Positions 15,638 through 23,314 are shown, numbered from the stretch's first letter. The stretch is DNA of 28,540 bases from Rhodobacteraceae bacterium UBA6236 (GCA_002440945.1 DJWG01000052.1:1-28540), one strand, 5' to 3'. Notes: generated from the letters alone by a model not told the origin. Program-made: numbers and translations.

Positions 15638-16249
15638 ATGTTCCTGACCTTCGAGGGCATCGACGGTTCCGGCAAATCCACCCAGGCCCGCCGGCTGGCG
15701 GAAGTCTTGCGCGACGCGGGCCGCGAAGTCGTGCTGACCCGCGAACCGGGCGGCAGCCCCGGGGCCGAGGAAATCCGCCGCCTTGTGCTGGAAGGCGATG
15801 CCGACCGCTGGTCGCCGGAAACCGAAATCCTGCTCTTTACCGCCGCGCGCCGCGACCATCTCGAACGCACCATCCGTCCGGCGCTTGCGGCGGGAAAGAT
15901 CGTGATTTCCGACCGCTTCGCCGACAGCACCCGGATGTATCAGGGCCTGCGCGGGCCGGACCTGCGCCAGACGGTCGACCGGCTGCATGACCTGATGATC
16001 GCGGTCGAACCCGACCTGACCTTCCTCATCGACATCGACCCAGGCTTGGGTCTTGCCCGCGCCAAGGGCCGCCAGGGCCACGAGGAACGGTTCGAGGATA
16101 TGGGCCTTGCCATGCAGGCCAGGATGCGGGACGGGTTCCTTGACCTTGCCCGCGCCGCACCGGCACGCTTCCGCATCATCGACGGAAACCGCGATGCCGA
16201 CAGCATCGCCCTTGAGATCGCCGAAATCGCCAGGGGCGCCCTCACATGA
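15638..16249 (+). CDS. tmk: Thymidylate kinase
   Basis: A 203-residue enzyme of normal length that phosphorylates dTMP to dTDP with ATP. The P-loop GIDGSGKST is at residues 7-15. TREPGG follows, then the DRF motif in ISDRFADSTRMYQG, and a lid-like RAKGRQGHEERFEDM segment. It starts 3 bases after dacA and overlaps holB by ATGA. The tmk-holB pairing is common in bacteria and supports both calls. Confidence 0.96.
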   Translation: MFLTFEGIDGSGKSTQARRLAEVLRDAGREVVLTREPGGSPGAEEIRRLVLEGDADRWSPETEILLFTAARRDHLERTIRPALAAGKIVISDRFADSTRMYQGLRGPDLRQTVDRLHDLMIAVEPDLTFLIDIDPGLGLARAKGRQGHEERFEDMGLAMQARMRDGFLDLARAAPARFRIIDGNRDADSIALEIAEIARGALT

Positions 16250-17370
16250 GCGACGATCTTCCCGAACCCGACCGGATCGAGGGCGCGCCCCATCCCCGCG
16301 ACACGCGCCAGTTGTTCGGACAAGAAACCGCCGAGCGCGACTTCCTGACCGCCTATGGCACCGGTCGCCTGCATCACGGCTGGCTGCTGACCGGCCCGCG
16401 TGGGGTGGGAAAGGCGACGCTGGCTTGGCGGATCGCCAGCTTCCTGCTCTCTGCGCCCGAAGGCGGCGGCGGCCTCTTCGGCGCGCCGGACCTGCCCGCC
16501 AATCTCGACATTGACCCGGAAAACCCCATCGCCCGGCGCATCCATGCCGGGTCGGAGCCGCGGCTTTTCGTGCTGCGCCGGGGCTGGGACGAGGAACGGA
16601 AGCGCCTGAAAACCGTCATCACGGTCGATGAGGTGCGGCGGATGAAGTCCTTCTTCGCGCTGTCCTCGGCCGATGGCGGGGCGCGGGTGGCGATCGTCGA
16701 CAGCGCCGATGAAATGAACCCTTCGGCCGCCAACGCGCTCCTGAAACTGCTGGAAGAGCCCCCTGCGGGCGTGACGATCCTTCTGGTCAGCCACCAGCCC
16801 TCGGGGCTTTTACCGACGATCCGGTCGCGCTGCCGCGAGTTGCGCCTTGCGCCGCTGCCCGCCCAGGCCATCGCCGCCGCGCTGGAACAGGCCGGCATCG
16901 CGGTAGAGGACGAAGGTCCGGCGCTGGCGGCGCTTTCGGGCGGGTCGGTAGGCGAAGCCATCCGGCTGACCAATCTGGACGGGCTGCAGGATTACGCGGC
17001 CATCGTCAGCCTGTTCTCTACCCTGCCCCGGCTCGACCGGCCCGCGGCTTTGTCTCTGGCGGCCTCGCTCGGCGCTCGCGGGTCCGAACCGCGGTTCGAT
17101 CTGGCGCTGACGCTGTTCGACCTGTTCCTGTCGCGGCTGGCGCGCAGCGCCGTCGCAGGCCCGCCCGCCCCCGAAGGCGCGCCGGGCGAGGCCGCGTTGT
17201 TCCAGCGCCTTGCCTCGGATGCCCGCGCCGCGCGCGGCTGGGCCGATCTGCACCAGACGCAAGGCGCACGGGCGCGTCACGGCAAGGCGGTCAACCTTGA
17301 CCCCGCAGCACTTATCCTTGATATGGTCTTCAAGATCGACGAGACGGCGCACCGGCTGTCCGCCCGCTGA
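16246..17370 (+). CDS. holB: DNA polymerase III delta-prime subunit
   Basis: A 374-residue clamp-loader subunit. Walker A is at residues 50-58 (GPRGVGKAT). A sensor/arginine-finger region has the SRC motif (PTIRSRCRELRL), preceded by ANALLKLLEEPP, a hallmark of the DnaX/HolB family. The zinc-binding cysteines found in DnaX and many HolB proteins are not seen. The C-terminal helical collar fits the length. In the complex it helps load the sliding clamp at primer ends. It overlaps tmk by four bases and is followed by tatD after 28 bases. Confidence 0.93.
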   Translation: MSDDLPEPDRIEGAPHPRDTRQLFGQETAERDFLTAYGTGRLHHGWLLTGPRGVGKATLAWRIASFLLSAPEGGGGLFGAPDLPANLDIDPENPIARRIHAGSEPRLFVLRRGWDEERKRLKTVITVDEVRRMKSFFALSSADGGARVAIVDSADEMNPSAANALLKLLEEPPAGVTILLVSHQPSGLLPTIRSRCRELRLAPLPAQAIAAALEQAGIAVEDEGPALAALSGGSVGEAIRLTNLDGLQDYAAIVSLFSTLPRLDRPAALSLAASLGARGSEPRFDLALTLFDLFLSRLARSAVAGPPAPEGAPGEAALFQRLASDARAARGWADLHQTQGARARHGKAVNLDPAALILDMVFKIDETAHRLSAR

Positions 17371-17398
17371 CCTTGAGCCCGCGAAAGCGCCGCGACCT

Positions 17399-18196
17399 AT
17401 GACCGATACGCCGCCCCTGATCACCGACAGCCACTGCCACCTGGATTTCCCGGACTTCGAAGGCGAACTGCCTGCGATCCTTGACCGCGCCCGCGCCGCA
17501 GGCGTGCACCGGATGGTGACGATCTGCACAAAGCTCAGGAACGAACCGACCGTCCGCGCCATTGCCGAGGCCCACGCGCCGGTCTTCTACGCTGCCGGAA
17601 CGCATCCGATGTCGGTGGCCGACGAACCGATGGTTACGGTCGATGACCTGCTGGCCCTGGCCCGGCACCCGAAATTCGTGGCCATCGGCGAAACCGGCCT
17701 TGACTACCACTACACCGCCGACAGCGCCGAGGTGCAGAAGACCTCGCTGCGTATCCATATCGAGGCCGCGCAGCGCTCTGGCCTGCCGCTGGTCATCCAC
17801 GCCCGCGCCGCCGACGAGGACATGGCGCGGATCCTGACTGACGAATACCGCAACGCGCCCTATTCCTGCGTGATGCACTGCTTTTCGTCCGGGCCGGATC
17901 TGGCCCGCGCGGCTATCGATCTCGGCTTTTACCTTTCCATGTCCGGCATCGCGGCCTTTCCGAAAAGCGGCGACCTGCGCGCGATCTTCGCAGCCGCGCC
18001 GCTGGACCGGATCCTCTTGGAGACTGACAGCCCCTATCTTGCCCCGCCGCCCCATCGCGGCCGCCGCAATGAACCCGCCTATACCGCCTTCACCGCCCGC
18101 ACCGGGGCCGAGGCCTTTGGCCTGTCGCTGGAGGATTTCGCCGCGGCGACGGAAGCGAATTTCGAACGGCTGTTTTCCAGGGCGAAGGTGGTCTGA
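17399..18196 (+). CDS. tatD: TatD-family metal-dependent hydrolase (DNase)
   Basis: A protein of about 265 residues with all TatD signatures: DSHCHLDF (metal-binding HxH), AAGTHP, IGETGLDYHY, VIHARA, MHCFSS and ETDSPYLAP near the end. TatD enzymes are cytoplasmic divalent-metal 3'-5' exonucleases with a TIM-barrel fold. ATG 17399 is chosen over the further-upstream open frame because the family begins here. The ribosome binding site is weak, fitting translation from an upstream message. It is followed directly by the MBL hydrolase, a pairing usual in alphaproteobacteria. Confidence 0.93.
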   Translation: MTDTPPLITDSHCHLDFPDFEGELPAILDRARAAGVHRMVTICTKLRNEPTVRAIAEAHAPVFYAAGTHPMSVADEPMVTVDDLLALARHPKFVAIGETGLDYHYTADSAEVQKTSLRIHIEAAQRSGLPLVIHARAADEDMARILTDEYRNAPYSCVMHCFSSGPDLARAAIDLGFYLSMSGIAAFPKSGDLRAIFAAAPLDRILLETDSPYLAPPPHRGRRNEPAYTAFTARTGAEAFGLSLEDFAAATEANFERLFSRAKVV

Positions 18197-18197
18197 C

Positions 18198-18995
18198 ATG
18201 GCGACATTGCGCTTCACCATCCTTGGCTGCGGGTCGTCGGGCGGTGTGCCGCGCATCGGCGGCCATTGGGGCGCCTGCGACCCGACCAATCCGAAGAACC
18301 GCCGCACACGCTGCTCGATGCTGGTCGAACGGATCGAAGGCGAAGGCATCACCCGCGTCCTGATCGACACGACGCCCGACATGCGCGAACAGCTTCTGCG
18401 CACCGGCATCGGCCATCTTGATGCGGTCGCCTATACCCATTCCCACGCCGACCATGTCCACGGCATCGACGACCTGCGGCAACTGGTCTTCAACGCCCGC
18501 CGCCGCCTGCAGGTCTGGGCCGATGCGCCGACGCAGGACGCGCTGATCTCGCGCTTCGGCTATGCCTTCGTGCAGCCCGCCGGGTCTTCCTACCCGCCGA
18601 TCTGCGATCTGAACGCCATCCGTGGCCGCTTCGCGGTCGAAGGCCAGGGCGGCGCGATCGAGCTTTCGCCCTTCACCGTCCTGCATGGCGACATCGAGGC
18701 GCTGGGGTTCCGCATCGGCGGGCTTGCCTACCTGCCCGATGTCTCGGCCATTCCCGATCCGATCTGGAGCCATCTTGAGGGCCTTGACGTCTGGGTTCTG
18801 GATGCGCTGCGCCGCGAACCGCATCCCACGCATGCGCATCTGGCGCTGTCGCTGGAATGGATGGAACGCGCCGCACCGCGCCACGGTATCCTGACCAACA
18901 TGCACATCGACCTCGATCACGCCGTGGTCGAGGCCGAGACGCCGCCGAACATCTCTGCCGCCTTCGACGGGATGGTGATCGAGCTTCCGGCCTGA
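18198..18995 (+). CDS. MBL-fold metallohydrolase (PhnP/RNase Z-like)
   Basis: A protein of about 265 residues with GCGSSGGVPR at residues 10-19 and the di-zinc motif HSHADH at 81-86. Further metal ligands are in the LPDVSAIPD, LDALRREPHPTHAHL and NMHIDLDH stretches. The CGSSxGVPR start is shared with PhnP and related phosphodiesterases, but the gene is not in a phosphonate cluster, so the substrate is unknown. It starts one base after the tatD stop. ATG 18198 is a family-typical start; the frame is open further upstream inside tatD. Confidence 0.88.
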   Translation: MATLRFTILGCGSSGGVPRIGGHWGACDPTNPKNRRTRCSMLVERIEGEGITRVLIDTTPDMREQLLRTGIGHLDAVAYTHSHADHVHGIDDLRQLVFNARRRLQVWADAPTQDALISRFGYAFVQPAGSSYPPICDLNAIRGRFAVEGQGGAIELSPFTVLHGDIEALGFRIGGLAYLPDVSAIPDPIWSHLEGLDVWVLDALRREPHPTHAHLALSLEWMERAAPRHGILTNMHIDLDHAVVEAETPPNISAAFDGMVIELPA

Positions 18996-19004
18996 CACCC
19001 CGGA

Positions 19005-19943
19005 ATGCAGGCGCTTGTCACCGTCATCCTGCCGGTCTTCCTGCTGATCGGCGCCGGCTATGCCGCGACGGCCTTCCGGGTGATTTCCGATCAGGGCATC
19101 GACGGGCTGATGCGCTACGCGAATGCGATCGCCGCGCCCTGCCTGCTGATGCTGGCGATCTACAGGATGGACCTTGGCACCGCCTATTCGGCCGACCTGC
19201 TCATCAGCTTCTACGCCGGGGCCTTCGCAAGTTTCCTGATCGCCACGGCGGCCGCCCGGTTCTGGCTTGGCCGACCGGCGCCCGAGGCCGTGGTCATCGG
19301 CTTTGCGGCGCTCTTTTCGAACACGCTGCTTCTGGGTCTGCCGATCACCGAACGCGCCTATGGCCCGCAGGCGCTGACCGCGAACTACATCCTGATCTCG
19401 GTCCATTCGCCGCTGCTTTACACCTTTGGAATCACGCTGATGGAGGTCGTGCAGGCCCGCGCCCGGGGTCTTCATCCGCTGCGGATGGGCGCCCGGGTGA
19501 TCCGCGGCATAGCGACGCAGCCGCTGCTGATCGGCATCGCGGCGGGATTCGCGCTGAACCTCGGCCGGATCAGTCTGCCCGTGCCGGTGGCGGACGCGGT
19601 GGGCATGATCGCACGCACCGCGATTCCCGTCGCGCTGTTCGGTCTGGGCGGTGTCCTGTGGCGCTACCGCCCCGAAGGCGACGCCCGCGCCATCGCCCTG
19701 ATCTGCGCCGGATCGCTTCTGATCCATCCGGCGCTGACCTGGTGGCTGGGGACGAACTTCTACCACCTTGATACCGCAAGCCTGCGCTCTGCCGTGGTGA
19801 CGGCGGCGATGGCGCCGGGCGTGAATGCCTATCTTTTCGCGCATTTGTACGGAACCGGCCAGCGCGTCGCAGCATCCGCGGTGCTGATCGCCACGGTCCT
19901 GACGGCCCTCACCACCTGGGGCTGGCTGCACCTGCTGCCCTGA
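19005..19943 (+). CDS. AEC-family transporter (auxin efflux carrier type)
   Basis: A 312-residue integral membrane protein with about ten hydrophobic segments, beginning MQALVTVILPVFLLIGAGY. The central TLLLGLPITERAYG and the late AIPVALFGLGGVLW and MAPGVNAYLFA stretches are AEC hallmarks. The family exports or imports organic acids such as malate or malonate, and the substrate is not predictable. It starts 9 bases after the MBL gene, with no strong ribosome binding site, and is the last gene of the run before the genomic island. Confidence 0.88.
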   Translation: MQALVTVILPVFLLIGAGYAATAFRVISDQGIDGLMRYANAIAAPCLLMLAIYRMDLGTAYSADLLISFYAGAFASFLIATAAARFWLGRPAPEAVVIGFAALFSNTLLLGLPITERAYGPQALTANYILISVHSPLLYTFGITLMEVVQARARGLHPLRMGARVIRGIATQPLLIGIAAGFALNLGRISLPVPVADAVGMIARTAIPVALFGLGGVLWRYRPEGDARAIALICAGSLLIHPALTWWLGTNFYHLDTASLRSAVVTAAMAPGVNAYLFAHLYGTGQRVAASAVLIATVLTALTTWGWLHLLP

Positions 19944-19953
19944 CGGCAATCGG

Positions 19954-19973
19954 GCCGGAACACCCGTTCCGGC
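19954..19973 (+). terminator. Hairpin after the AEC gene
   Basis: GCCGGAAC-accc-GTTCCGGC forms a perfect 8-bp stem 10 bases after the stop. No T-run follows, so factor-independent termination is only possible. It lies just outside the island boundary. Confidence 0.5.
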
Positions 19974-19998
19974 AAGCGCCACATCCGCAAGAAGAGAA

Positions 19999-20018
19999 AG
20001 AGTGGTGCGGTTGAAAGG
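19999..20018. repeat. Left attachment site (attL), 20-bp direct repeat
   Basis: AGAGTGGTGCGGTTGAAAGG is identical to 26284-26303. It contains the last 16 bases of tRNA-Leu (in minus orientation) but is not followed by the rest of a tRNA, so it marks the far end of the integration. Confidence 0.9.
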
Positions 20019-20136
20019 CAGCTCATCGAAAATCGAACTGCCGTTCCCTAAGTAAAATCAATGAGTTAGCAGGTGACCTCTCCTGAGGTGTGTACCTGAT
20101 GTGACCTTTTGTGGACTGAGGTCAAGCCCCGATGCG

Positions 20137-20628
20137 CTAATAAAGGCCACTGAGACGGACAGGACTTTTGGGACGGAACCTGAAGAAGTGACGGCAGCTT
20201 TGGCAATATTTTCCTTCGGCACTAGGCGACCCGGTAACGTAATGAAACTGCCGCGTCTTCTCGATACAGATCGGGCAGATATAATGGGGCGGTTCTCCTT
20301 CGGCTGCTTCACTTCGCAGTTCCCATAACATCTCCCCATGCCCATTATCGACCAAGCGATACCGCCGCCGCCGCTCATCAAAGTCGCTCTCAGCCTGAAG
20401 GGTCTTGCCGAGTTCAACGAGAAGGGTGCTAAGCTTGGCGTTTGTCATATTGGCGGCTGTGAGTTGTTCTGCGAGTGAACTCAGGAGGCCCTGCGTTTCA
20501 CCGGACGCACTCCCTTTATCTGCTGCAAAGACCTTCTTCACCTCTGCCACTGTAGACGCGGCATCTTTCGTGAAGCCCGCCGCGCTGGCCGCCACACCCA
20601 GTAGTGCCTGAATTTGTGTAAAGTCCAT
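20137..20628 (-). CDS. Zinc-ribbon protein of unknown function
   Basis: A 163-residue protein. The N-terminal 80 residues are helical (MDFTQIQALLGVAASAAGF, then a predicted coiled hairpin around LAEQLTAANMTNAKLSTLL). The C-terminal part has CPIC (118-121) and CQSC (142-145), a four-cysteine zinc ribbon. A basic YRLVDNGHGEMLWELR strand lies between them. The arrangement suggests a DNA- or RNA-associated protein or an adaptor. ATG 20628 is chosen because GAGG sits 9 bases before it and the upstream open frame reads as intergenic. It is divergent from the Bro-N gene and transcribed toward attL. Confidence 0.65.
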   Translation of the reverse strand: MDFTQIQALLGVAASAAGFTKDAASTVAEVKKVFAADKGSASGETQGLLSSLAEQLTAANMTNAKLSTLLVELGKTLQAESDFDERRRRYRLVDNGHGEMLWELRSEAAEGEPPHYICPICIEKTRQFHYVTGSPSAEGKYCQSCRHFFRFRPKSPVRLSGLY

Positions 20629-20758
20629 TCTGCGAAACCTCATCCTCGCCACACTGCTAGAACTATTAGCGAACATTTCAGGCGGTTCAACCTTTCTACT
20701 CCCGCCCGCCCCGACCACTGATCAGGCTGCCCCGGAGTTCACCTTCAAGGACCAGAAG

Positions 20759-21184
20759 GTGCGGATGTCGATGATCGACGGAGAACCGTGGTTCGTGGCG
20801 AAGGACGTGGTGTTGTGCTTGGGCTTGGACCCCGAGCAGATCAACAACCATACTCGGAATATGGGGGACGATGAGCGGCGGAGGGTGGTGCGCAAGGACC
20901 ATACACCGAGTATGGCGCACGTCTTCACCTTTCGCGTTGCCAGCCTGACCTTCATCAGCGAGAGCGGCCTCTACAAGCTGGTCATGCGCAGCGACAAGCC
21001 GGAAGCCAAGGCGTTCCAAGATTGGGTGACCCGCGAGGTGCTGCCCTCGATCAGGAAGACCGGCAGCTACTCGGCAGGGGAACCCGTTCAGGCCACCGCT
21101 CCGGTGCCTGAAACATTTCACCGCACATGTCTGAGACCCCCGAATAGAATATGCGGCCCGCGCCGGTCCCCCCGGTGGGGGTAG
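20759..21184 (+). CDS. Bro-N domain protein (phage antirepressor type)
   Basis: A protein of about 141 residues. Residues 1-110 are a Bro-N domain (MIDGEPWFVAKDV, then NNHTRNMG, FISESGLYKLVMRS, AKAFQDWVTREVLPSIRKTG). It is found in phage antirepressors and binds DNA. The first start, GTG 20759, has AAGGA 7 bases upstream; ATG 20765 follows. Family-like sequence (PEFTFKDQK) is encoded before the GTG without any ATG, GTG or TTG, so the first strand is either lost or reached by an unusual start. After VPET the tail becomes arginine/proline-rich and no second domain is present. It is possibly a truncated antirepressor. Confidence 0.65.
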   Translation: MRMSMIDGEPWFVAKDVVLCLGLDPEQINNHTRNMGDDERRRVVRKDHTPSMAHVFTFRVASLTFISESGLYKLVMRSDKPEAKAFQDWVTREVLPSIRKTGSYSAGEPVQATAPVPETFHRTCLRPPNRICGPRRSPRWG

Positions 21185-21326
21185 GGGTCACCTTCAGCAA
21201 GGCGGATGAGATAGTCGCGGTGGCGAGATAGTCTCTGAATCGTAAGTAATTTCAATGCTTTACAAGATTCTCAGCATGACTCATGAAGGGGTCGCGCAAT
21301 CCCGCGCTGACACAGGAACCCTGCCC

Positions 21327-21530
21327 ATGCGCTTCTTCTTTGAACTCGACTACGGTCACCGCGCCACCGTCAACGCCCCGACCGGTCTCCCTTTCGTGTC
21401 CCTGCGGCTGGGCCGTTGGGAACTCCTCGCACTGCGTGAGACAGCACCGGCTGCCCGCTACGGCTTCACCCGTGATGACAACGGAGGGGGCATCCTCGAT
21501 CTACCCGGCTGGGCCATCGCCTACGGGTAA
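21327..21530 (+). CDS. Small hypothetical protein (island)
   Basis: A 67-residue protein starting MRFFFELDYGHRATVNAP, with an aromatic and beta-rich pattern (FVSLRLGRWELLALRE, YGFTRDD) ending LDLPGWAIAYG. AGGAA lies 8 bases upstream of ATG 21327, which supports translation. No family is recognised. It lies 84 bases before the serine recombinase on the same strand and could be co-transcribed. Confidence 0.5.
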   Translation: MRFFFELDYGHRATVNAPTGLPFVSLRLGRWELLALRETAPAARYGFTRDDNGGGILDLPGWAIAYG

Positions 21531-21614
21531 GCGTTACACACACAACGACCGTTGACATTTGCAACACCCCCTGCCAAGAGGATGGAACAGCACCACCGTA
21601 GGCAGGGCATCACC

Positions 21615-22280
21615 ATGCAACAGTTCGTCATCTACCGCCGCGTCAGCACCGAAGAGCAAGGCAAGTCTGGTCTTGGCCTCGAGGCGCAGGAACGTGACAT
21701 TCAGATGTTCCTGACCCACTACGCGGAGACGCCCTTCGCGGTGGTGGCGACCTTCACCGAGGTGCAGTCCGGGAAAGACGCTGATCGCCCCGAACTCGCA
21801 AAGGCATTGGAACTATGCCGTAAACTTGGCGCAACGCTCCTCGTCTCCAAGCTGGACCGCTTGTCCCGTCGGGTCGCCCAAATCGCCGCCCTAATGGAGG
21901 ACCGCCGCATCCGCTTCCGGGTCGCTTCGATGCCCCATGCGGATAACTTCCAGTTGCACATCTACGCTGCCCTTGCGGAACAGGAGCGGGAGTTCATCTC
22001 GATCCGCACCAAGGCTGCATTGGCCGAGGCGAAGGCCAACGGCAAGAAACTAGGTGGCCTCCGTCCGAAGACCGAGGCGCGGAACGAGGCGGTGAAGGCC
22101 AAGGCCGAAGGCTTCGCTCAGCGCGTTGCCGGGGTGGTCCAGCCCATGCGGCAGGCGGGGAAATCGCTGCGGGAGATCGCAGAGGCCCTGAACGCATCCG
22201 GGGTCCAGACTTCGCGGGGTGGATCGTGGTCCGCAGCGCAGGTCATGCGGACCTTGGAGCGGCTGGACGCGGCGGCCTGA
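21615..22280 (+). CDS. Small serine recombinase (resolvase/invertase family)
   Basis: A 221-residue protein. The N-terminal catalytic domain begins VIYRRVSTEEQ with nucleophile Ser11, followed by SGLGLEAQERDI, the ISKLDRLSR-like VSKLDRLSRRV, and AALAEQEREFISIRT. A linker helix (AKANGKKLGG) leads to a C-terminal helix-turn-helix region (GKSLREIAEALNASGVQTSRG and SWSAAQVMRTLERL). Such enzymes cut both strands with a 2-base stagger and resolve or invert DNA. AGGG sits about 8 bases before ATG 21615. It lies directly before the palindrome-bearing non-coding zone. It is a second recombinase in addition to the tyrosine integrase. Confidence 0.85.
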   Translation: MQQFVIYRRVSTEEQGKSGLGLEAQERDIQMFLTHYAETPFAVVATFTEVQSGKDADRPELAKALELCRKLGATLLVSKLDRLSRRVAQIAALMEDRRIRFRVASMPHADNFQLHIYAALAEQEREFISIRTKAALAEAKANGKKLGGLRPKTEARNEAVKAKAEGFAQRVAGVVQPMRQAGKSLREIAEALNASGVQTSRGGSWSAAQVMRTLERLDAAA

Positions 22281-22295
22281 TCTCTTCGCAACTCA

Positions 22296-22322
22296 CGTTA
22301 GATTCTAACGGTAAGGCATTGA
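22296..22322. repeat. Palindrome plus 12-mer, copy 1
   Basis: CGTTAGATTCTAACG (22296-22310) is a perfect 7-1-7 palindrome, foldable as a 6-bp stem with a triloop. It is followed immediately by GTAAGGCATTGA (22311-22322). See copy 2 at 22366. Confidence 0.75.
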
Positions 22323-22365
22323 AATAACTATATCTTGTTGCGCAGATGAGGTTGATCGACGCAAA

Positions 22366-22393
22366 ATATGAACTTCATATCGTAAGACATTGA
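22366..22393. repeat. Palindrome plus 12-mer, copy 2
   Basis: ATATGAACTTCATAT (22366-22380) is a perfect 7-1-7 palindrome of the same geometry as copy 1 but unrelated sequence. One base later comes GTAAGACATTGA (22382-22393), matching the 12-mer of copy 1 at 11 of 12 positions. The copies are 70-71 bp apart. Confidence 0.75.
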
Positions 22394-22516
22394 TAGCAAA
22401 CGTTTTTCAATTAACCCCCACCTTAGATAGCGGTTCCCCTAAGGTTCCCTCTAAGGTGTTCGTTAAAGGTCTAGCCTCAGACTGCCCGTGAAGGTGACCG
22501 TTAGAGAGTGGTGGCC

Positions 22517-22530
22517 TCGGCCTAGGCCGA
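22517..22530. repeat. 14-bp perfect palindrome
   Basis: TCGGCCTAGGCCGA equals its own reverse complement and lies within the non-coding zone. It could be a protein-binding dyad or chance. Confidence 0.6.
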
Positions 22531-22918
22531 CCCAGTCCTTCCCGTGAGAGGTAGACCCGTTCAGGTTCCCACTAGGGCCACCGCATCGGTCCCGTGATGG
22601 AGACCGTATAGGTGCCGCTCGAGGTGACCTTGACGGTGGATGGTAGCGACGGCCTCCGCCGCCTCCGCGTCCTCGAAAGATCAACCGAGCCTGCCTTCGA
22701 TGGGGCGAACGGTTCTCCACACCCCGACACACCTTCACGCCCCCGTTCGGCTTCCCGTTCAGGTTCACCTAGCGGCTGCCCTACGGCTTCGCCTCGACGA
22801 CATGGTCTGCCCCGAGGACGATGGCCGTCCCCCCAGCAAATAACCACCAGCATAGATAACGCCGCAGCCGTCACATCCCATCCAGCGCCGCCAGCTTCAT
22901 CCAGCCTCCCACCTTCAC

Positions 22919-22952
22919 GCCCCCGCTCAGGTTCACCTGCGGCGGGCTTTTT
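22919..22952 (+). terminator. Strong intrinsic terminator ending the non-coding zone
   Basis: Arms 22919-22926 and 22939-22947 pair over 8 bp with a single bulged C (22943). The loop contains an inner AGGT/ACCT pairing, and TTTTT follows at 22948-22952. It reads on the + strand. The nearest upstream + strand gene ends 640 bases earlier, so either the recombinase message has a very long 3' tail or an untranslated transcript ends here. Confidence 0.75.
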
Positions 22953-22987
22953 CGTCTCCCGTCACATCATCCCAAGGACACACCGCC

Positions 22988-23314
22988 ATGAGCGCCAAAG
23001 ATTACGTCTATGCCGTCAACGAGAAGACCGGCACCACCTACCGCCGCCGCATCCATCCCGCGTTTATCAGCCTGAACCGCATCGCTGAACAGCACCACCT
23101 CACCTCGACTGTCCCCGCGTTCATCCGCCGCCAAGACCCTGCCAAGGATTGGGGGACCATCCGCCTCCGCCGCGAAGTCCTCGACGTGATCGACGCGCTG
23201 AAGGACCGCTTTGCGGGCAACAACGACGGACAGCGTCTGACCCAGAGCGAAGTCTTCGCGGTGGCCCTTCAGGCTGCCCTTCCGGTTCTCTCTAACGGGC
23301 GTGATTGGCGCTGA
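22988..23314 (+). CDS. Hypothetical protein with ribbon-helix-helix-like C-terminus
   Basis: A 108-residue protein. AAGGA lies 9 bases before ATG 22988. The C-terminal half, IRLRREVLDVIDALKDRF then LTQSEVFAVALQAALPVL, resembles a strand plus two helices as in small ribbon-helix-helix regulators, but the match is only by pattern. The N-terminal half is basic and aromatic (DYVYAVNEKTGTTYRRRIHPA). No family is recognised. It may regulate island genes. Confidence 0.6.
   Translation: MSAKDYVYAVNEKTGTTYRRRIHPAFISLNRIAEQHHLTSTVPAFIRRQDPAKDWGTIRLRREVLDVIDALKDRFAGNNDGQRLTQSEVFAVALQAALPVLSNGRDWR

Larger units (their letters stand above)
22281..22987. other. Non-coding, repeat-rich zone in the island
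   Basis: No convincing gene in 707 bases. The first 160 bases are AT-rich and carry two 15-bp palindromes, each followed by a shared 12-mer. From about 22420 there are degenerate repeats: CCCGTGA-type words at 22485, 22541 and 22591, CCCGTTCAGGTTC at 22556 and 22754, ACCTTCACGCCCCCG at 22731 and 22911, and AGGTTCACCT at 22761 and 22929. A strong + strand terminator ends the zone. Short minus-strand frames read TVKVTSSGTYTVSITG and LTVTFTG, possibly a decayed beta-rich repeat protein. It could equally be a structured RNA. Confidence 0.5.

Noticed and set aside
13113..16081. Long minus-strand open frames opposite the SPOR and dacA genes
   Set aside because: Glycine/arginine-rich translations without motifs; the plus-strand genes carry diagnostic motifs and ribosome binding sites.
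18090..19982. A 630-residue open frame on the minus strand across tatD, the MBL gene and the AEC transporter gene
   Set aside because: It is a shadow of three well-supported plus-strand genes. The translation is low-complexity (H, R, G, Q-rich) with no domain, as expected in high-GC DNA.
22281..22987. CRISPR array in the repeat-rich zone
   Set aside because: Repeats are short, degenerate and irregularly spaced, with no constant repeat-spacer unit and no cas genes.
22281..22987. Retron or diversity-generating element
   Set aside because: No reverse transcriptase is encoded anywhere in the window.
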